Assembly: GCA_948474755.1 (NCBI GenBank)
Contig: CAOLHI010000073.1
Span: 806,001-870,000, forward strand
DNA length: 64,000 nt
Reading direction: 5' to 3'
Source: Ctenosaura bakeri
Lineage: Eukaryota > Chordata > Lepidosauria > Squamata > Iguanidae
Shown here piece by piece: positions 44,954-55,778 of the stretch (its first letter is position 1; each line of letters starts with the position of its first letter). The position numbers were made by a program, and so were the translations under genes. The notes below the pieces were generated by a model. That model was not told the origin of the DNA. It saw nothing but the letters and a program-made list of their open reading frames with translations, and did not search any database.

Positions 44954-45134
44954 GGCCATTTCCACACTACACTGTTATAGTGCTATTATTCCACTTTCAA
45001 CATCCTATGGAATCTTGGGGTTTGCACTTTAGAGAAGGGCATTTAGAATTCTCAGTAAACTACAAACTTTAGAATTCCACAAGATGTTTGAAAATGGAAT
45101 AATAGCACTATAACAGTATAGTGTGGAAATGGCC
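44954..45134. mobile_element. Short GGCC-type MITE
   Basis: Perfect outer arms: GGCCATTTCCACACTACACT and AGTATAGTGTGGAAATGGCC. 181 bp. The central GAGCTC segment is deleted. The flanking triplets ATT and AAT do not match. Confidence 0.93.
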
Positions 45135-45259
45135 AATTGATTGTTGTTAGGAGCCAGTTAGCATGTTCCTCATCTCACTTTTTCCTTTGATTAAACTTGT
45201 TGCTCAATTTGAACCCACTTTTCAACTCATGCATTTATGGGAGGGGGAGTCACTGGGAT

Positions 45260-45478
45260 TGTTGTTGCTGTTGTGTCCCTTTAAGTTGTCTCCAACTTAT
45301 GGTGATCCTAAGGCAAATCTATCATGGGGTTTTCTGTCAAGATTTGTTCAGAGGCAGTTTGTATTTCCCCTTCTCCAAGGCTGAAAGAATGTGACTTGCC
45401 CAAGGTCACCCACTGGGTTTCCATGGCTGATCTTCAGAGTTGTAGTCCAATGCTCAAACCACTACACCACATTGATGG
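45260..45478 (-). mobile_element. tRNA-derived SINE, full length
   Basis: The + strand reads GTTGTTGCTGTTGTGTCCC, AAGGCAAATCTATCATGGGG, ATTTGTTCAGAGGCAG, CAAGGTCACCCACTGGGTTT and CTCAAACCACTACACCACAT. It keeps the middle block (TTTGTTCAGAGG) that several other copies here have lost. Confidence 0.9.
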
Positions 45479-45534
45479 AATTTCAGGTTATCATAACTAA
45501 TAGTATGAGCACAGCAAAGAGAAGAAGGCACAGC

Positions 45535-45622
45535 TTACATGTCCCAAGGCATGAATCCCAACTTGAATCCCAATTTGGAAGAAATTCGATATATAAATTC
45601 AATAAATAAATAAAATTAAAAT
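45535..45622 (+). mobile_element. L2-type LINE tip with AAAT tail
   Basis: GGAAGAAATTCGATATATAA, then TTCAATAAATAAATAAAA, is the usual last part of an L2-type element (GGCGGTATATAAATTTAATAAATAA). Only the tip is recognisable. Confidence 0.5.
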
Positions 45623-45757
45623 TAAGATGATAATGACAGTGGTATGCTGGTCTCAGCAGGTGAGACTCAGGAGGCAAGTAGGAGACCCAAATCAATTGCT
45701 CTGAGTTTCTCAGTGGCCTAATACTGAATAATTTGGACAAAGAAAGTGAGCAGCCTT

Positions 45758-45990
45758 CATTGCTGTGTGCTTTTGAGTCATTTTTGACTTATGAGAACCC
45801 TAAGATGAACAGATAATAGGGTTTTCTGGGCAACATTTGTTCAGAGGAGTTTTGCCTTTGCCTTCCTCTGAGGCTGAGAGAGTGTGACTTGTCCAAATAC
45901 CCAGTGGGTTTCCACGGCTGAGTAGTTATTCAGACTCTAGTCTTCAGAGTTCTTGTCTGGCACCCAAACCACTAGACAACCCTGGCTCTC
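45758..45990 (-). mobile_element. tRNA-derived SINE, full length
   Basis: The + strand reads CATTGCTGTGTGCTTTTGAG, GGTTTTCTGGGCAACATTTG, GAGGCTGAGAGAGTGTGACT and CACCCAAACCACTAGACAAC. It includes the TTTGTTCAGAGG middle block. Confidence 0.88.
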
Positions 45991-47400
45991 AAATGAACAG
46001 CATACTGAAAATCAATTATGAATGGCAAATTCAAATTCAAATCCTCAAACCCTCATGTCATTAGGAGCACCTTTAATGTCCAGCCAAATTACTCATTCTG
46101 TGTTAGGTCCCAAAACTCACACATTGTCCCTGTATGCTATAACATGTTCCTCTGGAGCCCAGGACACTACCCCTATTGTGCATATTTTACACATAATTCT
46201 ATAGGGCACTGTGGGAAGAAATGGAAGATATAATCAAAACATAAACATCAAGTGGTCCTACAGGAAGACAACTTATCTCCAGTATTAGGAGTAATTGGAA
46301 CAGAATATTCATGAGAATTGAGGAGGGGGGGGATGTATGGATGAATGTGTTTTCCATTAACTCTTCCGAATAGCTTTGGCTTCAACCTTAAACAGATTTA
46401 AAACATCAGCTCCCAGCAAAATCAGTGAGACTTAGGATAAGGAGCAGGTTATCTTAAATGAAGGGGAGAGGTTTATTCTGGGGAAACAGAAGCTTAATCA
46501 GCATGTCAGAAAATGGAGGCAAAGTCTGGCTCATTTCAGTACAGCTAACAGTTGAAAAGCTAGATTTACACTGCTTTTCCACTAGTACTGGAGCAAGCAA
46601 AGTGTGGTCAGTGGGCTTCCCATGCCCCACACGCTCTGTTTTAAAGCTTCCTCCAAATGCCCCAAGTGATCTCCAGGATTTCTTTCTTTCTTTTCTTTTT
46701 TTTTAATTGGCATTATGGTTTGCCATTGAAATTCAGCAGCAAACCACTAAAGGCACTATCAGGTCAATCAAAGTCAGTTCAGCTCCTTTTAAGTCAATAT
46801 GAATAGTCAACATCAGAGTTAATATCACATTAATTAAAGCCAATGTAAGAACACTGAGGGTTCATTTATATATAAATATAAAGTCATATGTAATTAATCA
46901 TAGATGAGGGGATTTTGTTTGTTAATGAGTATGGGGGATTTTAATAACAGTAATAATATCTAATGGTGGGCTATTTTTAATTAATTTGCAGTAATTTATA
47001 TTTTTATATATTTATGTGGCTAAAATTTATGGGTGGGGAATTAAAAGGTAAGAAACTTTTTAAATTCAAAGCAAAACAGAGAAGTGGGGTCCTCGAGCAG
47101 TGGACCAACCTGAAGAGTGGCTCTTCACCCTGCAGCAGTTGCACACTCTTGCACTAGGCAGGTGGATTTTAGAGATCAAAAGCAGCCTGGGGTGGATATA
47201 AGCCACGTCCTTCCTCAAAATGTTCAAAAAAAATGGAGGTGGGGAAAAAAAGGAACAAATAGCTTGGATCTTAGGGTTGCCAGAATGAAAACTGGAGAAG
47301 GCTCCTGCGCCTTTAATGACTGGGTAGATGAGGTAGTGTCAGCAAGTGTTGTTTTTTACCTGGCTGCATGACAAGCAACACCTACTGAAATTTCCTCCTC
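45991..47400. other. Unassigned stretch, possible conserved noncoding DNA
   Basis: Positions about 46740-47060 are very AT-rich, non-tandem sequence dense in TTAATTAA, TAATTA and ATTTATG words with no repeat match, a candidate regulatory element by texture only. No exon recognised. Confidence 0.3.
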
Positions 47401-47592
47401 TTTGTTGCTCTGTGTTTTCAAGTCATGTCTGACTTACGGCAACCCTAAGGCAAACTGTCACGTGGTTTTCTGGGGCTGAGAGTGTGTGATGCACCCACGG
47501 TCACCCAGTGGGTTTCCATGAGCAAGTGGAGAAAGAATCCCAGTCCCCAGGGTTGTAGCCCAACGCTCAAACCACCACACCCCAGTGGCTCT
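47401..47592 (-). mobile_element. tRNA-derived SINE
   Basis: The + strand shows TGTGTTTTCAAGTCATGTCT, TGGTTTTCTGGGGCTGAGAG, CACCCAGTGGGTTTCCATGA and CAACGCTCAAACCACCACAC. It lacks the TTTGTTCAGAGG block. Confidence 0.9.
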
Positions 47593-47819
47593 TTCCTCTT
47601 CTTCACAACCCTTAAAAGTATCTGAGCCCTCCCCAGTTTTTGGTCTGGCAACCCTAACTTGGCTTATTAGGAAGAAATCTAAATCTTAAAAAAAATACCT
47701 GCTCCCCATACTTATGAAGCTCCAGTCTTCATCCCTCACCCTAAAAAGCATACCTCCCTTACATGACTGAGGTCTCACAACAGCAAGCAGAAAGAAATAA
47801 GCTGGGGAAAATTAATTTT

Positions 47820-47955
47820 TGGAGCATAGAAGCATAGAAACAGAGTTGGAAGAGACCCCAGGGGCCATCCAGTCCAACTCCCTGCTATGCAGGAACACAC
47901 ATCAAAGCATTCTGAACAGACGGCCATCCAGCCTCTGCTTAAAAACCAGGTCCCA
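47820..47955 (-). mobile_element. CR1 LINE 3' end
   Basis: The reverse complement of the CR1 end: ATAGAAACAGAGTTGGAAGA, GGCCATCCAGTCCAACTCCC, GCTATGCAGGAACACACATC and GGCCATCCAGCCTCTGCTTA. About 135 bp; the 3' repeat unit is eroded. Confidence 0.9.
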
Positions 47956-48391
47956 GAATCCCCCACCCATGATGGCAATTTATGAAAGGAATCAAAAGGA
48001 ATCAAAAGAGGTCTCTTCCTCTCTCCCTCCTACACCTAATGTTTAGCTTGTGTCTTGTACAGTACAGTGGTTGCAAGGCAGCTGTACTTCACAAGGACTC
48101 CTCCACCTGGTGTCCTAGGTAGCACACCATGCCCTAATGATTGTACCCTTCCTTCTCTCCTTCACTTGCCACCAGGGAGCCCTATCAGTAGGCAGCAGAG
48201 GTTTGGAGGAACAGTGGAACTTTAGGCACCATCTAAGAGGGAACTTGGGCTGTAGTTATGAGGAAAGTTGAACAGTCCTTCTCTGATTCAGATTAAAATC
48301 AAACCCACAGTTAATACTTACGTTGTATTTGTGACAAGGATCACACATGTCTAATCCATATGTAGAATAAACATCACATACAAAACAGGAT
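47956..48391. other. Unassigned noncoding stretch
   Basis: Nothing recognised beyond a short tandem (AAGGAATCAA twice) near 47986. Confidence 0.35.
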
Positions 48392-48800
48392 TAGATTCTG
48401 TGGAAGGAGGAATGAAAATTGGGAGAAGGAACATGAACAATCAAAGATATGCAGATGACACTGTTCTACTAGTAGCAAATAGCAGGCCTAGAACATCAGT
48501 TGAAGAAAGTCAAGGAAGCAAATGCTAAAGCAGAGTCATTGCTGAACAGGAAAAAAAGAAAAAAATAATGACCACAGATTAGATGCATAACTTTAAAGTG
48601 GATGATGCAGGCATTGAAATAGTTAAACCTTTTCTATACCTTGGCTCAGCTGTAAATCAAATAAAAAAATAGAGTGGGAGTCAAAATATCAGAAAAAGAC
48701 CAGGATTTGGAAGAGAAGATCAAGCCTGAACTCCCCCAAGAAGCCAAAATGACTAAACAGAGGCTATTTTGCTTTGAACATATCATAAGATGATAGAACT
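48392..48800 (+). mobile_element. BovB/RTE-type LINE fragment
   Basis: The translation in pieces gives NNQRYADDTVLLVANSR, with the catalytic YADD intact, and FKVDDAGIEIVKPFLYLGSAV, the RTE-clade reverse-transcriptase blocks after YADD. Frameshifts separate the blocks. The tRNA-derived SINEs in this window carry a tail of the kind mobilised by BovB machinery, so this is a dead relic of their likely partner (inference). Confidence 0.8.
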
Positions 48801-48823
48801 CATGGGGGAAAAAATGGTATATA

Positions 48824-48946
48824 CAGTCAGTCCTTCATATTTGTGGGTTTCACTTTTGCAGAGTTGATTATTCATGGATTATTTGCTGTCACCTCTGCTG
48901 CCTCCTTATGCCATTTTTAATAGGGACTGCAAGCCTCATGAGACTG
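48824..48946 (+). mobile_element. Tigger-like element, left part
   Basis: Begins CAGTCAGTCCTTCATATTTG after a TA (48822-48823) and follows the copy at 11478-11862 block for block as far as GAGACTG. Interrupted at 48947 by a GGCC-type element. Confidence 0.88.
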
Positions 48947-49344
48947 CATGACGTCGCTGTCTTGTTTTTGCCACGGGATGGCAGCAGTCAGCAGGTTGCG
49001 CTTCCGCATGATGTCGTCACGGTCCCACTGTCATCCTGTCACAGAGTGTTGTGCTCACACAGTTTTCGCAAAACGGAAAAAAATCCACTTCGCATTTGCG
49101 ATTGTGCAATGCTCCATCACTCCCATCACCAGGCAGAAGCTACGGAAGCACATTGGCGATGCTTCCTTCCATAGCACAGCAATGGAAAAAGCCTGGGTGT
49201 GCTGTGGAAGGAAGATGTGGCGCCATTGCGTTGTCTTCCACATGGACTGAGCGGGTGCAGAGGGGAGAGCTGCTGACACACTCCCTTCTGGACCCGAGAC
49301 TGTAGTGAGACAATGTGGAAGAGCATCATCATGCAGAAATGGCC
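48947..49344. mobile_element. Long GGCC-type element inside Tigger-like element
   Basis: 398 bp that are absent from the uninterrupted copy at 11478-11862. The right terminus CATCATGCAGAAATGGCC is intact. The left end starts at CATGACG, which pairs with the inner part of the right terminus, so about 11 terminal bases are missing. The core is GC-rich with an internal inverted pair (GCTTCCTTCCATAGCACAGC / GCTGTGGAAGGAAG). No transposase. Confidence 0.88.
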
Positions 49345-49601
49345 TGAGAAACTGCAAATGAGGCTTGTAAGTCCCTCTTAAAAATGGTGTGGGGCAGCAG
49401 TGGAGGTGGCAGTAAGCCCCAGCAGCCACCCACTTCTGCCTTGTGAAGGAACCCTCAAAGGAATCCATGGTGGGTTGGATATGGTGATCATACTTTTTTG
49501 TGTGTTAAATATGGTTTGGGAGGGCCTAGAGTTATTCACGTTTTTTCCACTTTCACAGGAGTCCTGTGCCCCTAACCCTAGCATATGTCGAGGGATGACT
49601 A
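49345..49601 (+). mobile_element. Tigger-like element, right part
   Basis: Resumes at GAGAAACTGCAAATGAGGC, the exact continuation in the 11478 copy, and ends GTCGAGGGATGACT just before TA. Reads as one element with 48824-48946. Confidence 0.88.
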
Positions 49602-49613
49602 TACTTGATAAAA

Positions 49614-49820
49614 GGCCTTTTCACACTACATAATTATAATACCATGATTTAACTTTAACTACCACAAGAACATCCTATGAAACACTGGGATTTGTAGTTT
49701 GGTCTCTGGGTAAGAATTCTAAATACCCCTCCTAAATTGCCAATCCCAGGAGTCTATGGGTCATTTCCATAGCAGTTAAAGTAGAATCATAGTGTTACAA
49801 TTATGTAGTGTGAAAAGGTC
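49614..49820. mobile_element. GGCC-type short MITE, diverged
   Basis: GGCCTTTTCACACTACATAA to TTATGTAGTGTGAAAAGGTC, inverted ends. The interior keeps the plan (ACATCCTATGAAACACTGGG, CCCAGGAGTCTATGGG) with more changes than its relatives. It lies 12 bp from the Tigger-like element. Confidence 0.85.
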
Positions 49821-50052
49821 CAAGATTGAAGGCAGTAGGAAAAGAAGACTGTATTGCAAGTTTCAATGAAGGGAGCCATGGCCCTGAGTCTGCAAACCTT
49901 GAGCAAGGCTATTAAGAACAGGATGTCTTGGAAATCTCTCATTCCATAAATCATACATCAAAGCTGACTTCATAGCAATTAACCATCACAACAACTACCA
50001 AGACTCAAAGACTCATACTTTTGTCACTAAGATAGCAATTATCCCTCATTTC
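49821..50052. other. Unassigned noncoding stretch
   Basis: Nothing recognised. Confidence 0.35.
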
Positions 50053-50055
50053 CTA

Positions 50056-50465
50056 GGCCCTTTCGACAGCTTACCTGTTCTCAGCGCTGGGGTGCAGGAA
50101 TTGCACAAACAGCCTCTTTCTGCTTCAGCTCCGCAGCCACTGCCTGCTCGCAAGCAGGCAGAGTGAGAGCCCCTCCACTCCCTTCTGCAGCACAGCCTGG
50201 GATTTTCCCAGGCTGCGCTGGGGCAGGAAGCACAAGCACTGCGGCTCCGGAGTTTGGCACGCATGGTAAGTGCGCACGGGGCCCCGGTGCAATGTGTGAT
50301 CACGCACCATTTTCAGCTCAACTCCGAAAATGAAATAGTGCGCGACCAGTGCCTGACAGCCCTAGCAGCATTGCGCGATTGCGAGTGCATTGCGTGGATC
50401 GCTCCTCGCAATCACACAACACTCCAGGGGCCCTTTCGCATGGCAGATGCCATGAGAAAAGGGCC
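50056..50465. mobile_element. Long GGCC-type element, GGCCCTTTC ends
   Basis: 410 bp from GGCCCTTTCGACAG to GAGAAAAGGGCC. CTA flanks both (50053-50055 and 50466-50468). GC- and CpG-rich interior, unrelated to the short MITE core. No transposase; open frames across it reflect GC content. Confidence 0.87.
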
Positions 50466-50629
50466 CTAGTCTGTACAGTGTACCAAAGAGAAGAATTGGA
50501 ACTCAAGGGCTCTTCGATTCTAGCATGGCATCCACATACATTAGATTAAACAAGCCTACCTTAATTATCAAAATCTTCAAACCTGATTCAAACATATAAT
50601 CATCAGCCAGAACCCTAACGGGCAATTTT

Positions 50630-51041
50630 GAATGTGTAGCACCCATAGTCATGGAGCTATGCAGAGAGTTCCAATCTGCCCCCCCCATCCCCACTTACTG
50701 GAAGCAGCTGCTGCAATCGAGGAGGGGTCTGTTATCCTGTTAGTTGGGAAGCAGCTGGCTGTTGTTCCCACCCCCTGTCATGAGCAATCTCCATTGCAAC
50801 AGGCAGAATCAAGATCCCTTTTGCCTTTCCCCCTCATGCCAGAAATCACTTGCTTGAGGGAGTTGGGAACATTAGTCTTCTGCTTCCCAATTGGCAAGGG
50901 AACAGATCCCATCAATCACAATGGCTGCTGCCCTACATGTCTCCTACGCTGGGAGCTACCTAGGGATTGTGAATACCACACAGTTACAAATGGATAGCTC
51001 CAAGTTGCACATTTGTAATTCCCCAACAGGATTCCAGCCAT
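50630..51041. repeat. Unassigned interspersed repeat X, copy 2
   Basis: Colinear with 15270-15723. Shared blocks are GCAATCTCCATTGCAACAGG, CTGCTTCCCAATTGGC, CACAATGGCTGCT and the end GGATTCCAGCCAT. It is followed directly by a T-run (51043-51056), which may belong to it. Same uncertainty about class as copy 1. Confidence 0.75.
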
Positions 51042-51056
51042 CTTTTTTTTTTTTTT

Positions 51057-54000
51057 CAAAAGACAGTCAATTTTATTGAAATTGTCAGAATGGAATATAT
51101 TTGCTTCATCATTCCTGTACTTAACATGATACTATCAATCTAGTAATATGAGATAAAGATTATTGGAACTGTTGGGTTGTATATTTCTTTCCCTGTTCCT
51201 CACTGAGTATATATGGATAGATTGATATATTATCAGCTTCTCTTTTAATGTCTCAGAAAGTAAATCAATTTAACTCAAGCTGTTTCAGAGGACACCCATA
51301 TCACGTGGAACTGACAAAGAAAACCGCTTTGGAAAAAAATTGCAATAAAGGAAGTTTTAGGCATAATTAAGAAAAAAATGTAGACTTAATAGTTCAGTCT
51401 GGGTACATGAAGCCTGCCAGATGTGAACCAGATAGACATGGGGAGGGGGTGAGGCAAGCAGCCATTAAGTTAGGGAGTGTCTATAATTTTTTTGGCAGAA
51501 ATTTTGGACATGATTTGCAGGCAGTTTCTACTTCTGAAAGGAGTATGCCTGCCACAGTTCAAATAGATTGGTGCAGAGGTGCTGCACAAGGGCAACTTTT
51601 CAGTTAGAGAGATTTGCTCCCTCTCACAATTTGTTTTCTTTTGTTAATAGGCATGAAAATCACATACATAATTGTCCTAGATCAAATGTGAGATTTGAGG
51701 CAGGTGGCTGTTTGTTGTTAATTGCCATCACATTGAGAATCCTCCAAGTCATCCTATCATCAACAGCCCTGCTCAGGTTTTGCAAACTTAGGGACGTGAC
51801 TTCCTTCATTAAATTTCTGCACAAGAGGGGAGGAGTGGTTCACCCTATGTCAAGAGCGGTGTTTTTATACTCCATTTCAGAAACTGTGCTGACTGCATCC
51901 CCTCATTTATATCATATTACCACAAAGAACAACAATTGTTGCATACACAACAGCAAGTCTCTGGTCACTCCCATTCCCCTCCCTCACTATCACTGATTGG
52001 TCTGTTATAAAGACACACATACACACATTTTAAACACATTTCTGCATTGCTACATTTGTGCGTAGGTATGTATATTCATTGATACATGGAAAAAAGCATG
52101 CCTTAACAGTCCATTACCAGATCCACTCTTTTCCCGCTATCTAATGCATGAAGACAATAATGATGGAAGCCTGTCCTTTGATGGACAGAGAGATAGGGAC
52201 AGAAATGATGGAAGGGACAACTCAGGAACGCCTATAGCCAGCCACTTCTGTGCTGTGAATCGATGCTACGCTTCTGCATGTAGGCGAAAAATGAAGCAGA
52301 ACCAGTTTGGAAGATTTACATTGGAGTTTTTCCAGTTTTCAGATACAGTAGTTTCTCATCGCAGTAAACCATTCTAGGAGCTGAAAATGTGCAAAACCAC
52401 AAGGAAGACTACAACACTAAAACACTATAATGTGCAGACCAGAGGGTAAGAATTTGACATTACTACGATGTATCAACCTCATGCAGAAATGGTCTGTGAG
52501 TCTATCCACTTGTAATCTGGTCTTCCTCTCTTCTTACTGTCTTCCACCTTACCAAATATTATTGTCTTGCCTAGTGAGTTACGTCATCTCTCAATATGCC
52601 CAAAGTATGACAAACTAAGTTTATCAGTCATCTTGGCTTTTAGGAAGAGTTCAGGCTTGATTTGTATTTAGACCCATTTATCTGTCTTGCAGGCAGCTCA
52701 CAATGTCCACAGAGCTCTCTTCCAGCACCACATTCCAAATGACAGATGGCTGTAGCAGGGTATTTGTGCAATCTTCCCTCCCCACCATGGTTCTGTGGGA
52801 AATTTGTATGAAGGTCGCAAACATCAAAGAAGCATATATTGCTAAGTACCTACCAAATTTCAGGCATATAGGTGCAGAGATTAGGGAGTTTTGATGAATG
52901 AAAAATGACGTTTACTTCTTGCTTACCTTCCTTCCTTCCTTCCTGTATTCTCTGCTGACAGCAGCTGTTTTAAATATCCAAGTGGTGCATGAAATCCTGC
53001 TGCAGTTTCAACATTTCCCAGTGCCCATTAAAAGTGGTGCAGAATTCCCAAAGAATGTACACATTTCTATTGAGATATACATATTTTCCAAGACTTGTTG
53101 GAAAGGGAAAGTAAGATCATGACTTGGAAATGCACATATTTCCTTATATACACCTTCTCCATGAGGTGAGAAATGTGTGTGCACAGTATCCAATAGTTAT
53201 GCCTATTAGCTATTCAGCTCTTAATACCCTTGACATACATATCTCCTTGTAGTGAACCTAATGCTTCCAAGTTCCTCCTCTTCTTCCAAATAGCCACAGC
53301 ATTGTGAGTAGCCTATTGCTCACACACATATTCCTCACTCACACACCTGTAGCCCTCTGTCTCAATTCTTTCTACTCCTTTCTGCATGAATCCATTGGCT
53401 TATATTATGAGCCATCTAAGAGTTGTGTGAATCTATAGAGTGGTTCATAGGGAGGTAAAAAGTGAAGGACAGCAACCCTGTCACTGAAGGCCTTTATCAA
53501 GAGACAAGAGGCACGGGACTCACTGGTTCTTCCAGAATACATTCCAAATATCTTGAGCCTTCTATTCTCTCTGTGAAACAAGATGGATCACAGTGTTTCT
53601 CTTGAACATGATGCTTCCCCCACAGCTTCTTTGCTACCTGTTCAATTGTATGATACATCTTGCTTTTATTGAAACCAACTATTTTTTGAGGAGATGGGAC
53701 AGTGGTTTCAAAGAAACACGTGTCCTTAACCATCTTTGGCTTTAATTAAAGTTGCTTGAGTTTAGTGTCTTCAGGATAGGACCATGAAGCAGCAGTCCAG
53801 GACCCTGTTGCAGAATGAGCGGAAAGGTTACCAAATGTTTCAGGGCAGCTAGCCACATTTTGTAGCAAGTAAAATAATTCACATGATCAATAATAAATTA
53901 TTTTATATCTGTAGTTTAAGAAATGTTTTTATATGTCTTATCATAGATTATCTGGGTGCCCTGATAATTACAAAAGCAATTAATGGAATCAATACTTTTA

Positions 54001-55420
54001 ATAAAGACATAAATGAATTTAAAAAAAGTAAGGATCTGTAAACCTTTTAAGTCCAGAGTCTAAAATTACCCAGCGGTACTACTATTGTTAAGACAGAGAA
54101 CTATCACACACCAAATGCCAGATGAAATTCCAGCTTGCTGGCCCCATCATTCTGGTATTTAAGCCTCTTCTTAGTTGACTCTTCCTTTGTTGACTCAGCT
54201 GTACTATGCACTAGAGGTGAAGAAGCTAGGATGGCTGGAACCCACCCTAGAGTGGTTCATTTGCTGATAACAATTGGGAGCAAAATGTGGCTTATGGGAT
54301 TTATGCAGCTGGTCCCACTTTAGAGAGCTTTTTTTTAAAAAAAAAAATCTTATCCTAAATCAGAAGCTCAAAATATACAGCATTTAGGGATAGAAGGCAT
54401 TTCTGCTGGAGGCTAGTTACCCCGCCTCTTTCTTTTATGTGTTTAAAATGATGTCTGGGAACCAGAGGAATTGTGGATTGCTGAAAACTAAATTCCAGTT
54501 GCTTGCCCATAAAACAAAATTTGCAACTCTTCTTCTGATGGTTAGCAATATTTTATTGTGAGATGCTATTCTTTATTTTAAACTGGAATGTGATATCCTT
54601 GAGTTGCTCCACTGTCAGTATGAGGTCCCTCTACCTGCAGTAATTTCCTTGTAGGCTGATTGCCCATACTATAACAAGTTCTATCAGCTTTTTGATTAAA
54701 ATTAGTGATGTTGCTAAAGACTGTATTCATCTGGCTTGGCAAGCAGTCTCTTTATCCTAGTGCATAGCTGGATTACACATCAAACTCAATTTCCCCATGA
54801 AAAGATTTCCTCTATTTGGAATATAAAGAGCTTCTAAGGAGCCACGTGTAAGCAAGGGACCCTAGGAAACATTGTTTGCTTGGACACTTGAATATACAAC
54901 AAAACCATCAGAAACCCTGAAAATTACGACCAAGATCCCATATGCCTTTAGTGTAGCATAAATATATGCCAGTATAGTTATGTTGCATCCCACAGTTACA
55001 CAACCAACTGAGGAATGGGCACCAAAGGCTTGAGCTCCCCTATTGCACCGTGCCAGTTTGCTCCCCACCTACTGTCAAAAATAAGAAAAGGGGCTGTGTG
55101 TGCTTGTGTAATTGGCTTCACTAGGAGCTCCACTTACAAAATGCCTGAAAAAGTAGAACCATCTACACGACAAAGTTGACACAACTGTAATACCTCATGA
55201 AGAATTCTGCCCTATATGTTTTCATGCCATTTATGGGACACTTTCAGGAGCACATGAAGAAGCATTCTAGTACTCTAGCTGTTAAGAAATCCTGGACAAT
55301 GTAACTGACAGAGTACTTCTCATTCCCAGGACAATGAAACTCATTCCTGTAAAAGTACATTGCACCAAGGCTCCATGGATCTAGCAAAGTAGCATCTCTC
55401 TCACAAAAAGGATAGTGATT
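51057..55420. other. Long unassigned stretch, possible conserved noncoding DNA
   Basis: 4.4 kb with almost no recognisable transposon, unusual for this window. A (CTTCC)-like run lies at 52924-52942. Positions about 53870-54010 (AATAATAAATTATTTTATATC, GCAATTAATGG) and 54540-54850 are AT-rich complex sequence, candidates for conserved elements by texture. No exon recognised; the 142-codon frame at 51568-51996 has no domain. Confidence 0.35.
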
Positions 55421-55606
55421 AAGCCAGCATGGTGTAATGGTTTGAGCACTGGATTGTAACCCTGGAGACCAGAGTTTGATTCCTAGTTTGGCCATTGAGC
55501 CCACTGGCTGAGCTTGGGCACATCACAGACACTCATTCCCAGAAAACCCTGTGACAGGTTCACCATAAGTAAGAAATGATTTGAAGGCACATAACACTAC
55601 AACAAA
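55421..55606 (+). mobile_element. tRNA-derived SINE
   Basis: AAGCCAGCATGGTGTAATGG, GGAGACCAGAGTTTGATTCC, AGAAAACCCTGTGACAGG and TTTGAAGGCACATAACACTA. Near full length; the head is intact enough to show A and B boxes. Confidence 0.9.
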
Positions 55607-55774
55607 ATTTAGGAAATGTGGTGCTCTTGGCCTCAGACCTCAAAAATCAGACCTCATTCAGTTCAAGAGTGATCTCGGTAATATTTGAAAGATAAATCCC
55701 ATTGAATAGAAAGTAAGATGGGGCTGAAACCATAAGGGAGAGACGTCAAGGTTACTGATGCCTCTAATTCTATC
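55607..55774. other. Short unassigned gap
   Basis: Nothing recognised between the SINE and the LTR. Confidence 0.35.
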
Positions 55775-55778
55775 ATTT

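Noticed and set aside
49055..49468. 137-codon minus-strand frame
   Set aside because: It crosses the boundary between a GGCC-type element and the Tigger-like element around it.
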